Shown: positions 39,963 to 49,290 of the stretch, piece after piece
How the letters are laid out: the number at the start of each line of letters is the position of its first letter
How positions within the stretch are numbered: position 1 is the stretch's first letter
Assembly: GCA_963703555.1 (NCBI GenBank)
Contig: CAVPEV010000005.1
Location: forward strand, 1-52,683
From: CAVPEV01 sp963703555
GTDB taxonomy: Bacteria > Actinomycetota > Actinomycetes > Actinomycetales > Cellulomonadaceae
DNA length: 52,683 bases
Direction of reading: 5' to 3'
Translations under genes and position numbers: made by a program
The notes under the pieces: model-generated
Databases searched by the model: none
What the model was told of the DNA's origin: nothing
Seen by the model: the letters and a program-made list of their open reading frames with translations, nothing else

Positions 39963-42086
39963 TCACCCGCCGTCCGGGCGTCCCGCGTGCTGGTCGGCCT
40001 GCGGACGTCCGCCTGCGGCGCGGCCCGTCGCCGGGTCCCGGGAGGCCAGGCCGGTGAGCATCTCGTTGTACGCGTCGAGCTCGACGTCGCCGTCACGGTC
40101 GACCCGCCGGTCACGGCGGCGCGCGGTCCGCTCGTCGTCCCGGGCCCACTGGGTGGCGACCACGATGGCCACCAGCAGCGTCGGCAGCTCCCCGATCCCC
40201 CAGGCGATCGCCCCGCCGCGCTGCTGGTCCGCGATCGCGCTGAGCCCCCACGGGCGGCCCAGCAGCCCGAACCAGTCCGCCACCAGCAGCGACTCGCTGG
40301 ACATCAGCGCCACCCCGAAGAAGGCGTGGAACCCCATGGTCGCCAGCAGCAGGAGCAGCCGCTGCGGGTAGCCGGGACGGCGCGGACCCGGGTCGATGCC
40401 CATGAGGCCGTTGACGAACAGGTACCCGACCACGCAGAAGTGCACGACCATGACGTAGTGGCCGACGTGACTGGTCAGCGACCAGCGGAAGAAGTCGGTG
40501 TAGTAGAAGGCGATCATCGAGCCGACGAAGTTCACCGCGGCCACCAGCGGGTTCGCCAGGAACCGGGCCCACCGGCTGTGCACCAGGATGAGGATCCACT
40601 CCCGCGGGCCGCGTGAGGCGTCCCCGCGCAGCGCCGCGCTCCGCGCGGGCAGCGCGCGCAGCGCGAGCGTGACCGGCGCCGCCAGCACGAGGAACAGCGG
40701 CAGCACCGTCGCCAGCATCATGTGGTCGAGCATGTGGGCGCTGAACAGCACCTGCCCGTAGACGGCCGGGCCGCCCGAGGTGGCCCAGAGAAACAGCAGC
40801 ATGCCCGCCACCCAGGACACCGTGCGGGTCCACGGCCAGGAGTCGCCGCGCCGACGCAGCCGGCGGGCCCAGCGCAGGTAGACGACGATTCCGGCGACCG
40901 CGGCGAAGGCCAGTACCGGCTCCCACGACCACTCGGTGAACCACCGGGCCCCGGTCGGCTCCGGGGGCAACGGCGCCCCGGTGACGATCTGGGCAGCCGT
41001 GGGGTCGGCCGGGGGCGTCTGGGGCACCGGCGGCGCCGTGCCGGCCAGCGCGACCGCCACCCCGGAGACCGCCCCCATCACCGCGAGCTCGACGGCCACC
41101 AACCGCCAGAACAGCCGGCTGCGCACCGGGTCCTGGCGCAGCCGGCCGATGACCACCCGTCGGTGCACCAGGCCCAGCCCGCCCAGCACGGCGAACAGGA
41201 CCACCTTGGCGGCCAGCAGCCCGCCGTACCGGCCGGCCAGCCCCTCGACGCTGCCGACCCGGACCACGCCGTTGACCACGCCCGACACCCCGACCGCGGC
41301 CAGGCACCAGCCGGCGGTCGTCGAGTAGCGGGCCACCGCCGGCGCCAGGTCCGGCCCGAGCCGCCGGTGCAGCACCGCGAGCGCCGCCAGGCCCCCGATC
41401 CACACGGCCGCACCCACCAGGTGCAAGGCCATCGCCGAGGTGGCCAAGGTGTGGCTGGCGGTGCCCGCGGCGTGGCCGGTCTGCGCCTGCTGCCACAGCG
41501 CGACCAGCGCCAGCGCACCGGTCCACCCGGCCCCCGTCGGGGTCTGCACGAGCAGCGCCAGCGCCGTGACCACCGCCGCGACCGCCGTCACGGCGGCCAG
41601 CGCCTGCCCCAGCTCGATCTGCGTGACGAACAGCCCGAGCTGGCGGTCGAACGTCTCCGCCGCCGGCGACTGCCCGGCCACCGACGCGTAGGTCAGCACC
41701 AGGTGCACGACGCTCAGCAACGTCCACGCCCCGGCGGCGCCCGCCGCCAGGACCAGGCTGCTCGGGTAGGCCTCACCCAGCCCACGGCCCGCGGCCCCTG
41801 CGCGCCGGGCGCTGGACGCCCGACCGGGACGCGGACGCGCACCGTCGCCGGGCTCCCGACGCGGCAGCACCCCGATGGCGAGCACCAGCGCACCGACCGT
41901 CAGCGCCCCGGCGAGATCGGTCAGGGTCGCCGAGACCGGCAGCCCCCACCGCACCAGCGCACCGGGGTCCGCCAGCTGTCCCGCCCGCGCCGCACCGGAG
42001 AACACCACCCCGGCGAGCACCGCGACGAGTCCCCCGCCGACCAGCGGCGCCAGCCTGGCCGGCGCCGACGCACGGCCCGGATGCAC
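39963..42086 (-). CDS. CopD-CtaG fusion membrane protein (copper transport / cytochrome oxidase assembly)
   Basis: 707 residues from a GTG at 42086; longer frames have a non-coding look. The N-terminal half (about 10-330) has about eight membrane helices with the CopD-domain SHTLATSAMALHLVGAAVWIGG segment, whose His residues may bind copper. The C-terminal half (about 400-665) is a CtaG (caa3_CtaG) domain with LFSAHMLDHMMLATVLPLFL, HVGHYVMVVHFCVVGYLF and MGFHAFFGVALM, the His-rich helices of that family. Such fusions are typical of actinobacteria and are thought to deliver copper to cytochrome c oxidase. The C-terminal tail is charged and cytoplasmic. Gap of 67 bases to arsM; the link between them may be only metal resistance in general. 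Confidence 0.9.
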   Translation of the reverse strand: MHPGRASAPARLAPLVGGGLVAVLAGVVFSGAARAGQLADPGALVRWGLPVSATLTDLAGALTVGALVLAIGVLPRREPGDGARPRPGRASSARRAGAAGRGLGEAYPSSLVLAAGAAGAWTLLSVVHLVLTYASVAGQSPAAETFDRQLGLFVTQIELGQALAAVTAVAAVVTALALLVQTPTGAGWTGALALVALWQQAQTGHAAGTASHTLATSAMALHLVGAAVWIGGLAALAVLHRRLGPDLAPAVARYSTTAGWCLAAVGVSGVVNGVVRVGSVEGLAGRYGGLLAAKVVLFAVLGGLGLVHRRVVIGRLRQDPVRSRLFWRLVAVELAVMGAVSGVAVALAGTAPPVPQTPPADPTAAQIVTGAPLPPEPTGARWFTEWSWEPVLAFAAVAGIVVYLRWARRLRRRGDSWPWTRTVSWVAGMLLFLWATSGGPAVYGQVLFSAHMLDHMMLATVLPLFLVLAAPVTLALRALPARSAALRGDASRGPREWILILVHSRWARFLANPLVAAVNFVGSMIAFYYTDFFRWSLTSHVGHYVMVVHFCVVGYLFVNGLMGIDPGPRRPGYPQRLLLLLATMGFHAFFGVALMSSESLLVADWFGLLGRPWGLSAIADQQRGGAIAWGIGELPTLLVAIVVATQWARDDERTARRRDRRVDRDGDVELDAYNEMLTGLASRDPATGRAAGGRPQADQHAGRPDGG

Positions 42087-42331
42087 CCGGCAAGCGTAGG
42101 TGTCCCGAGTCGGGCCGGTGTTCCGCGGCCCGGCTGCGCCGGGTACCAGGTCCGGCTGCGGACACCCGTGCGGTCGACGGGCGGGCCTGTCACTCGACCG
42201 GCGGCGCAGCACCTGAGGCAGCCGGAGCCCGCAACTCCGCACATCCCAGCGGCGTGATCCGAGAACCGCCCGAGCACGATCGACGGCACCGCGACCCGGT
42301 GGACTGCCACCGGCCGGTGTCGCCCACGCGC
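42087..42331. other. Short intergenic region upstream of the CopD-CtaG gene
   Basis: 245 bases between the CopD-CtaG start and the E2 stop, both leftward. No gene, tRNA or strong hairpin is seen; it should hold the CopD-CtaG promoter. Confidence 0.4.
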
Positions 42332-43754
42332 TCACCCCCAGACGAGCGCCTGCGCCGGCTCGGCCAGCACCGCCGCGACGTCGGCCAGCACCCGGGCGCC
42401 CAGCTCACCGTCCACCAGGCGGTGGTCGATGCTCAGCGCCAGCTGGGTGACGTCCCGCGCCTTGATCTTGCCCTTGTGCACCCACGGCTGCTGGTGGATG
42501 GCACCGAACGCAAGGATGGCCGCCTCCCCGGGGTTGAGGATCGGGGTGCCGGTGTCGATGCCGAAGACGCCGACGTTGGTGATGGTGATGGTGCCGTCCG
42601 ACATGTCCGTCGGCGAGGTCTTGCCGGCGCGCGCCGTCTCGGTCAGCTCCCGCAGCGCGAGCGCGAGGTCCTTGAGCCCGAGCCGGTGGGCGTCCTTGAT
42701 GTTGGGCACCACGAGGCCGCGCGGGGTCGCGGCAGCGATGCCGAGGTTGACATAGTGCTTGTAGACGATCTCCTGGCTGGCGTCGTCCCAGGACGCGTTG
42801 ATCTCCGGGTGCCGGTTCACCGCGATGAGCAGCGCCTTCATGGCGATGAGCAGCGGCGTGACCCGGACGTCGGCGAACTCCCGGTCCGCGCGCAGCCGGT
42901 CGACCAGCCGCATGGTCCGGGTGACGTCCACGGTCTGGAACACCGTGACGTGCGGGGCGGTGAAGGCGCTGGTCACCATCGCCTCCGCGGTCCGCTTGCG
43001 CACCGATTTCACCGGCACCCGGGTCTGCCGGCCGTCCGCGGAGACCGTGCCGGACGCCAGCCAGGGCGCGTCGTCCCCCGGGTAGGTGGCCAGCTCGCGC
43101 GCCTGCCCTGCCGCGGCGTAGGCGAGCACGTCCTCGCGGGTGACGATGTCCCCCGGTCCGCTCGGCGCCACGGACTCCAGGTCGATGCCCAGGTCGCGGG
43201 CCAGCTTGCGGACGGGCGGCTTGGCCAGGGACCGCACCCGCCGTGCGGTGGCCGGCGCGGTGGCCGGCGCGGTGGGGGCAGCGGTGGCCGGCGCGGTGGG
43301 GGCAGCGGTGGCCGGCGTGCGTGGCCGACGGGTCGACGCGGCGCCGGACACCCCGTACCCGACGAGCACCGATCCGCCCACCTCGGCGGACGGCGTGGGT
43401 GCGGGCGCCGGTCCGGCCCCACCCGACGACGCGACCTGGCCGGACGACGCGGCCTCGCCCGACGACGCGGCCTCGCCGACTGGCGCCGCCGGCTCGGCCG
43501 GCGCACCGGTCGGGTCGGTGTCCACCTCAAGGATCGGGGTGCCCACCTCGACGGTAGTGCCGGCCTCGACGAGCAGCCGGGTCACGACTCCCGCCCACGG
43601 GCTGGGCAGCTCGACGACGGACTTCGCCGTCTCGATCTCGACGATGGTCTGGTTGACCTCCACGCGGTCGCCGACGGCCACGTGCCACTCGACGATCTCG
43701 GCCTCGGTGAGACCCTCGCCGGCGTCGGGCAACGGGAACTGCTGGAACGGGCAC
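42332..43754 (-). CDS. Dihydrolipoamide acyltransferase E2 of a 2-oxoacid dehydrogenase (start region frameshifted)
   Basis: The open frame (42332-43732) gives 466 residues. It has one lipoyl domain with Lys37 (EIETAKSVVELP) and an Ala/Pro/Ser linker. An E3/E1-binding domain follows (about 170-205, PPVRKLARDLGIDLESV), then the catalytic domain with His437 in DHRLVDG. The expected N-terminus FQQFPLPDAGEGL is encoded just upstream but out of frame with the GTG at 43754, which has GGAGGAGA before it. Removing one C from the run at 43747-43751 restores MPFQQFPLP. This fits a sequencing insertion. E2 transfers the acyl group to CoA. It follows the E1-beta gene by 29 bases. Confidence 0.88.
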
Positions 43755-43783
43755 CGTCTCTCCTCCGGTTCGCCGAACGCAGG

Positions 43784-44797
43784 TCAGTAGGCCAGGGCAC
43801 GGTCGACCGCGTCCAGGACGCGGTCCAGCCCGGGCAGGTACTCGTGCTCGAGCTTGGCCGGCGGGTACGGCGCGTAGAAACCGCCGACCCGCAGCACCGG
43901 CGCCTCGAGCTGGTAGAAGCAGTGCTCGGTGACCCGTGCCGCGACCTCCGCCCCCGCGCCGTGGAACACCGGGGCCTCGTGCACGACGACGCACCGACCC
44001 GTGCGCTGTACGGACGCGACGACGGTGTCGGTGTCGATCGGGGAGATCGCCCGCAGGTCCACGACCTCCAGGCTGTGGCCCTCGGCAGCGGCCACGTCGG
44101 CGGCCTTCAGCGCCGTGGCGACGGTCGGGCCGTAGGCGACCAGGGTCAGGTCGGTACCGGGGCGCAGGATGCGGGCCCGGTCCAGGCCGGAGGCCTCGGG
44201 ACCGGCGCCCGGCTGGTGCGGCGCGGGCACCGGCGACGCGACGTCGACGTCGCCCTTCTGCCAGTAGCGCGACTTGGGCTCCAGGAACAGCACGGGGTCC
44301 GGCGACGCGATGGCCTGCTGGATCATCACGTACGCGTCCGCCGGGTCCGACGGGCTGACCACCCGCAGGCCGGCCGTGTGCGCGAACAGCGCCTCCGGGG
44401 ACTCGCTGTGGTGCTCCACCGCGCCGATGCCCCCGCCGTAGGGCATCCGGATGACGACAGGCACCTGCAGCCGGCCGCGGGACCGGTAGTGCATCTTGGC
44501 CAGCTGGGTGGTGATCTGGTCGAAGCCGGGGAAGACGAAGCCGTCGAACTGGATCTCGCACACCGGCCGGTAGCCGCGCAGGGCCAGCCCGATCGCCGTG
44601 CCGACGATGCCCGACTCCGCCAGCGGGGTGTCGACCACCCGGTCCGCGCCGAAGTCCTTCTGCAGCCCGTCGGTCACCCGGAACACGCCGCCGAGCCGGC
44701 CGATGTCCTCGCCCATCAGCAGGACCTTGGGGTCGTTCTCCAGCGCACGACGAAGTCCCGCGTTGATCGCCTTCGCCAACGTGATCCTCTCGCTCAC
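43784..44797 (-). CDS. 2-oxoacid dehydrogenase E1 component, beta subunit
   Basis: 337 residues from a GTG that overlaps the E1-alpha stop by 4 bases. All landmarks of the E1-beta/transketolase-like fold are seen: ITLAKAINAGLRRALENDPKVLLMGEDIGRLGGVF, DTPLAESGIVGTAIGLALRG, the FDQITTQLAKMHYRS segment, and the C-terminal RTGRCVVVHEAPVFHGAGAEV. With E1-alpha it forms the thiamine diphosphate-dependent decarboxylase. Substrate could be pyruvate or branched-chain 2-oxoacids; the single-lipoyl E2 and gene order resemble the mycobacterial bkdABC cluster, so branched-chain is my preference. No E3 gene is visible. Confidence 0.93.
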   Translation of the reverse strand: MSERITLAKAINAGLRRALENDPKVLLMGEDIGRLGGVFRVTDGLQKDFGADRVVDTPLAESGIVGTAIGLALRGYRPVCEIQFDGFVFPGFDQITTQLAKMHYRSRGRLQVPVVIRMPYGGGIGAVEHHSESPEALFAHTAGLRVVSPSDPADAYVMIQQAIASPDPVLFLEPKSRYWQKGDVDVASPVPAPHQPGAGPEASGLDRARILRPGTDLTLVAYGPTVATALKAADVAAAEGHSLEVVDLRAISPIDTDTVVASVQRTGRCVVVHEAPVFHGAGAEVAARVTEHCFYQLEAPVLRVGGFYAPYPPAKLEHEYLPGLDRVLDAVDRALAY

Positions 44798-45925
44798 CGT
44801 GCCCCCCCGAACGACGCCTCGTAGCCGGCGAACCAGTCGCGCTCCTCGTCGACGACGGAGTGCGGGCTGGCGTAGACGTGCTCGAACATCGAGGCGGTGG
44901 TCGGTACCTGCCATCGCACGCACCTCGATGCGCACCCGCTCGCCCAGCGCGTCGGCCTCGGCGTCCAGCTCGGCCAGGAAGTCACCCGGCGAGCTCGCCG
45001 GCCGCCGTCGAGGTTCGCCCGCAACCGGTCGATCGGGTCGCGCCGCCGCCAGAACTCCTCCTCGGCTCGCACTGCGGTAGCGGGTGGGGTCGTCGGACGT
45101 GGTGTGCGCACCCATCCGGTAGGTGAGCGCCTCGATGAACGTCGGGCCACCGCCGCTGCGGGCCCGCTCCAGCGCGTCGGCGGTGACGGCGTAGCACGGC
45201 CAGGACGTCGTTGCCGTCCACCCGCACCGCCGGGATGCCGAAGCCGCGGCGCGCGGTCGGCGAGCGGCACCGCGGCACTGGCGCGTGGTCGGCTCGCTGA
45301 TCGCCCACTGGTTGTTCTGGCAGAAGAAGACGACCGGGGCGTGGTTGACCGCGGCGAAGACGAGCGCCTCGTTGACGTCGCCCTGGGACGTCGCGCCGTC
45401 GCCGAAGTAGGTGACCACCGCGGTGTCGCGGGCCGGGTCGCCGGTGCCGACCAGGCCGTCGCGCTGCACGCCCATGCGCGTACCCGGTGGCGTGCAGCGG
45501 GTGCGCGCCCGACGACCAGCGTGTACAGGTGGAAGCCGTGCTCGTTCGGGTCCCAGCCGCCGTGGTCCACGCCGCGGAACTGCCGGAGCAGGTCGAGCGG
45601 GTCGACGCCCCGCACGAACGCGACACCGTGCTCGCGGTAGGACGGGAAGACGTGGTCCTGCGGAGCCAGCGCGCCGAGCGGACCCGATCTGTGCGGCCTC
45701 CTGGCCGAGGCTCTGCACCCACAGGCCGAGCTCGCCCTGCCGCTGCAGCGCGGTTGCCTCGGCGTCGAACCGGCGGACGAGCACCATGTCCCGGTACATC
45801 CCGCGCAGCTCGTCGGCGGTCAGGTGGGCCACCCGCGGGGAGTAGCGGGCATCCTCCTCGCGGGTCCCCGCGGGGGTGAGCAGCTGTACCAGGTTCTCGT
45901 CGGAGAGCGGACCGGTGGGGATCAC
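44794..45925 (-). pseudogene. 2-oxoacid dehydrogenase E1 component, alpha subunit, broken by about ten single-base insertions
   Basis: The correct protein can be read in order across three frames: PTGPLSDENLVQLLTPAGT, ALAPQDHVFPSYREHGVAFV, GVDPLDLLRQFRGVDHGG, HPLHATGYA, MGVQRDGLVGTGDPARDTAVV, YFGDGATSQGDVNEALVFAA (ThDP-binding GDGATSQGDVNE), FFCQNNQWAIS, GFGIPAVRVDGNDVLA, TFIEALTYRMGAHTTSDDPT, EEEFWRRRDPIDRL and FEHVYASPHSVVDEE. Each break is repaired by removing one base, near 45672, 45508, 45480, 45273, 45250, 45196, 45069, 45003, 44990 and 44907. All required sequence is present, so the gene is probably intact in the organism. The GTG at 45925 has AAGGAGG 5 bases upstream and is the likely start; an ATG at 45940 is the alternative. 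Confidence 0.85.
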
Positions 45926-46014
45926 GCAGGCCTCCTTCATGCGGGGTCGAGGTCGTGCCGGGGCGAGGCTCGCGACCGGGTCGCGCTCCCACGGTGGGAC
46001 CGGCCTGAGCAAAC

Positions 46015-46044
46015 CTACGCCAGCGTAGGCTACGGAGCCGTAGG
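46015..46044. promoter_or_regulatory. Two abutting palindromes upstream of the E1-alpha/E1-beta/E2 operon
   Basis: CCTACGC-CA-GCGTAGG (46015-46030) is directly followed by CTACGG-AG-CCGTAG (46031-46044), so the half-site CTACG occurs four times in alternating orientation. Such a double site suits a TetR- or GntR-type dimer pair. It lies 90-120 bases upstream of the E1-alpha start, where it could repress the operon. No regulator gene is next to it. Confidence 0.6.
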
Positions 46045-46269
46045 TCGCTGGGCGATCCAGCGCACAACACCGGGCGGCGTCGGTTGTGGGGTGCGGACAG
46101 TCACCACGGCTGCACGCCTCCACCTCCCCGCCGGCCCGGACGGGTCGTGTCGACGTCCATGGCGGCCAGTCTGGCGGTCGGCCAGCCCGCCCGCAGCCGC
46201 TCGACCGCTCACGGGCCAGGTGAGATCCGGTCCTGCTGCACGCCTGCTGTACGCCGCGGCACGCCCGGG

Positions 46270-47334
46270 TCACCGCGCGAACGGTGCGGTCACCTCGAGC
46301 AGGCGGTCGGTCGCCTCGGGCTCGCCGACGCTGACCCGCACGCCGTCGCCGGCGAACGGGCGCACCAGCACCCCGGCCGTCCGGCACGCATCGGCCAGCG
46401 CCGTCGCCCGGTCCCCGACGCCGAGCCAGACGAAGTTGGCCTGCGCGTCCGGCACGCGGTGCCCCTGGGCACGCAGCCCGGTGAGCATCCGTTCGCGCTC
46501 CGCGACGATCGCCTCCACGCGCTCGCGCAGCTGGTCCGTGACGTCCAACGACGCCAGCGCCGCAGCCTGCGCGAGCGTCGAGACACCGAACGGGGTGGAG
46601 GTGGCACGCACCCCGGCGACGACGCCCGGCGCGCCGACGGCGTAGCCCACGCGCAGCCCGGCCAGGCCGTAGGCCTTGGAGAAGGTGCGCAGCACCAGCA
46701 CGTTGTCGTGGCCGGGGAGCACGTCGAGCCCGTCGACGGCGTCGGGGTCGCGGACGAAGTCGACGTACGCCTCGTCGAGCACGACCAGCACGTCCCGAGG
46801 GACCACCGCGAGGAACCCGGCCAGCTCGTCCGCGCGCACCGCCGGGCCGGTGGGGTTGTTCGGTGTGCACACGAGCACCGCCCGGGTGCGCTCGGTGACC
46901 GCCGCCGCCATCCCCGGCAGGTCGAGCCGACCGTCCGCGCCCACGGGCACCATCACGGCCGTGGCCCCGCTGATCGCCACCGCGATCGGGTACGACTCGA
47001 AGGACCGCCAGCCGAACACCACCTCGTCCCCCGCGCCGGCGACGGCGGCGAGCACGTGGCCGAGCACGGCGACCGACCCGGTGCCGACCGCGATCTGCGC
47101 GGGCGCCACGGCCATCCGGGCCGCCAACGCCTCGCACAGCTCGGTCGCGTACATGTCCGGGTAGCGGTTCGTCTCGGCCGCCGCCCGGGAGATCGCCTCG
47201 AGCACGCTGGGCAGCGGCGGGAACGGGTTCTCGTTGGAGGACAGCTTGTACGCCCGCGCACCCGGGGCGACACGCTCCCCCGGGACGTACGGCGGCAGAC
47301 AGGCGACAGCGGGGCGGAGGCGGACCTGGGTCAC
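46270..47334 (-). CDS. hisC: Histidinol-phosphate / aromatic amino acid aminotransferase
   Basis: 354 residues, GTG start. Class I/II aminotransferase fold: YKLSSNENPFPPLPSVLEAI (substrate-binding loop), GTGSVAVLGHVLAA (PLP phosphate region), CTPNNPTGPAV, DEAYVDFV (PLP pyridine Asp), PLP-binding Lys220 in RTFSKAYGLAGLRVG, and a C-terminal Arg in GVRVSVGEPEATDRLL. It converts imidazole acetol phosphate to histidinol phosphate. The actinobacterial variant (Pat) acts on phenylpyruvate; the two cannot be separated by eye. It precedes the 2-oxoacid dehydrogenase operon on the same strand, 345 bases away. Confidence 0.9.
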   Translation of the reverse strand: MTQVRLRPAVACLPPYVPGERVAPGARAYKLSSNENPFPPLPSVLEAISRAAAETNRYPDMYATELCEALAARMAVAPAQIAVGTGSVAVLGHVLAAVAGAGDEVVFGWRSFESYPIAVAISGATAVMVPVGADGRLDLPGMAAAVTERTRAVLVCTPNNPTGPAVRADELAGFLAVVPRDVLVVLDEAYVDFVRDPDAVDGLDVLPGHDNVLVLRTFSKAYGLAGLRVGYAVGAPGVVAGVRATSTPFGVSTLAQAAALASLDVTDQLRERVEAIVAERERMLTGLRAQGHRVPDAQANFVWLGVGDRATALADACRTAGVLVRPFAGDGVRVSVGEPEATDRLLEVTAPFAR

Positions 47335-47390
47335 GCGGGTCAGGATGCCACCAAGTGCGCGCGGACCGTGCGGGATGCCAGGATCGGGCC

Positions 47391-47768
47391 GTGGACTTCG
47401 TCGTGCGTGTCCTCGTCAACGGCGTGGCCCTGTGGTTGGCCTCGCTCGTCGTGCCCGGGATGGCCATCGTGGGCGGTGCCGGCGGGCTCGGCACCGTGGG
47501 CGTCGTGCTGCTCGTCGCTCTCGTCTTCGGCGTGGTCAACGCGGTGGTCAAGCCGATCGTGCACGTGCTGTCCATCCCGCTGTACATCCTCACGCTGGGG
47601 CTGTTCACCCTGGTGGTCAACGCCGGCATGCTGCTGCTCACCGCGTGGATCACCGAGCAGACCAGCTGGGGCCTGCGGGTGGACGACTTCTGGGCGGCGC
47701 TGCTCGGTGCGCTCCTCGTCTCGATCGTCAGCTTCGCGCTGTCCGCCGCCACCCGTTCGCGCGACTGA
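47391..47768 (+). CDS. Small integral membrane protein of the phage holin family 4 (DUF)
   Basis: 125 residues from a GTG. Four hydrophobic helices (about 5-25, 33-50, 57-82, 98-118) carry the family's hallmarks: ALWLASLVVPGM, VNAVVKPIVHVLSIPLYILTLGLFTLVVNAGMLLL and DFWAALLGALLVSIVSF. Despite the 'phage holin' name these proteins are common single chromosomal genes in actinobacteria and cyanobacteria, with no known function. It is divergent from hisC with only 56 bases between starts and convergent with the lipase gene. Confidence 0.85.
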   Translation: MDFVVRVLVNGVALWLASLVVPGMAIVGGAGGLGTVGVVLLVALVFGVVNAVVKPIVHVLSIPLYILTLGLFTLVVNAGMLLLTAWITEQTSWGLRVDDFWAALLGALLVSIVSFALSAATRSRD

Positions 47769-47793
47769 CCGTCCGGCCCGCACCGTCGGCCGA

Positions 47794-49290
47794 TCAGGAC
47801 GCCGCATGCGCGGCGGGCGTCGGCGCGGCGGGCCTCGGCGCGGCGGGCGTCGGCGCGGCGGGCCTCGCGACCGGCCCGGGATAGTCGGTCGGCTCGGCAC
47901 GGTTACCGCCCCGCGCCCGCTGAGCCGGTTCTACCGTCCCGGTGACGTCGATGACGGTGGCGGTGGTGCCCGGCGGTCCGTAGATGTCCGCACCGACCGA
48001 GTCCCGCCAGGCCTGCAGGGACGCGTGCTCGGCACGATCCACCGCCTGCACCGTCCGCAGGTACACGTCGGAACCGTGGGAGGAGCCCAGGCTCGTGCCG
48101 GCGGCCCGGTCGCGCGGGTCGGCGGAGTCGGCGAGCTCGCGGCGCACCGTGATCCAGTCCGGCGTGTCCGGGTTCGGCCGGCCGTCCAGCGCCGGCACCG
48201 CATCGCTGCTGTGCTCCACGCTGAGCACCCGCACCCCGGGCCGGGGGGAGGCAGTCGCCACCGGCGAGCCGGCGGTGAGCACATGGGTCACCCGGTACGG
48301 CAGGGTCGGCGCGGACGCCAGTGCCATCGCCGTCATGCCGCCCTGGCTGTGCCCGACGAGCATGACAGGCTCGTCCTCGCCGACACCGGCGGCCTGCATG
48401 GCCCGGGTGACCAGCGCCGTCGCGTCCGACGCCCCGAGGCCGAGCACGGCCACGTTGCTCTCCATGTCCAACGGGTTGCCGGTCGCCGGGGACATCTCCT
48501 GCGTGCCGGGGATCGCGACCACCCAGGACGTTGTCCCGTCGGGGTGGTCCAGCCGGGCGACGGAGACCGTCCCCGCGCCCGCCGCCGCTGCGGCGGTCAC
48601 CGCGCGCATGGCGTCCCCGTCGCCGCGGGGGGCAGGAGCCGGCCGCCGCGGCGAGGTGACGACCCGCAGCCGGTGCGCCGGTTGCAGCATGCGCAACGCG
48701 AGAGCCAACCCGGCCGACACCTGCCCCACCGGGTTCGCTCCCACAGCCTGGTGCCCCGGCGCCGCACCCACCAGCCAGCCGGCCACGGCCTGCATGAGCG
48801 GCTCGGCGGCCCCGGACCGGGCGATGTCGCCGGTCTGCGGCGCACGGTCCCGCTGCCATGCGGTGAGCAGCATCGCCGGCAGCACGCCCCGCCCGGCGCG
48901 CAGCCACGGCGTCGGGTTCCACGCCATCGCGTCCCCCCAGGCGTACCCCGTCGCCGCGCTCCCGGCACGCAGCAGCCCGGCGACGAACCCGTCCGCTCCC
49001 GCATAGCCGTCCGCCGTGAGCTCCACCTGCCGGGTCAGGGTCTCGAGCCGGTCCGCGGCCAGGTGCGGCGCGTCCGACCCCGCCCGGACCGCCTCGAGCT
49101 CGAGCCGTGCCGCAGCACCCGCCGCGGCGTCCGGGGCGGACCAGGAGGCCAGATACGCCTGCCGGAGGCAGTCGGCAGCATCGCGCAGCGTCTGCGTCGC
49201 GGACCGCAGAGCCTGCGCCGCCGCCCGGAGGTCCTCCAGCCGTGCGGCCGTGCCGGCCCGGCCGCCCCGCACCTGGAGACCATCGGTCAC
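47794..49290 (-). CDS. Alpha/beta-hydrolase (lipase-like) with N-terminal WXG100-like helical domain
   Basis: 498 residues from a GTG that overlaps the stop of the WXG100-like gene. Residues 10-110 are helical and resemble ESX/WXG100 proteins (LRSATQTLRDAADCLRQAYLASWSAPD, with Trp50 in the turn position). The hydrolase domain (about 235-440) has VVAIPGTQ, GNPLDMESNVAVLG and the nucleophile elbow GHSQGG (313-318, Ser315). A C-terminal Ala/Pro tail (about 465-498) is encoded by a repeated GC-rich unit near 47808-47875. It has no classical signal peptide, so export through a type VII-like route with its small partner is plausible. The substrate is unknown. Confidence 0.8.
   Translation of the reverse strand: MTDGLQVRGGRAGTAARLEDLRAAAQALRSATQTLRDAADCLRQAYLASWSAPDAAAGAAARLELEAVRAGSDAPHLAADRLETLTRQVELTADGYAGADGFVAGLLRAGSAATGYAWGDAMAWNPTPWLRAGRGVLPAMLLTAWQRDRAPQTGDIARSGAAEPLMQAVAGWLVGAAPGHQAVGANPVGQVSAGLALALRMLQPAHRLRVVTSPRRPAPAPRGDGDAMRAVTAAAAAGAGTVSVARLDHPDGTTSWVVAIPGTQEMSPATGNPLDMESNVAVLGLGASDATALVTRAMQAAGVGEDEPVMLVGHSQGGMTAMALASAPTLPYRVTHVLTAGSPVATASPRPGVRVLSVEHSSDAVPALDGRPNPDTPDWITVRRELADSADPRDRAAGTSLGSSHGSDVYLRTVQAVDRAEHASLQAWRDSVGADIYGPPGTTATVIDVTGTVEPAQRARGGNRAEPTDYPGPVARPAAPTPAAPRPAAPTPAAHAAS

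Noticed and set aside
43784..47752. A single 1322-residue frame joining hisC-antisense-region sequence, E1-alpha pieces and E1-beta
   Set aside because: Only the E1-beta part and scattered E1-alpha fragments are real; the rest is out-of-frame read-through. There is no genuine giant fusion.
47391..47768. Evidence for a prophage from the 'holin' gene
   Set aside because: This family is usually a lone chromosomal membrane gene; no phage structural, lysis or replication genes are nearby.
47808..47875. GC-rich repeat array considered as a regulatory or CRISPR-like repeat
   Set aside because: Units are contiguous without spacers, in frame, and encode the Ala/Pro tail of the lipase-like protein. 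No CRISPR array was seen anywhere in the window.
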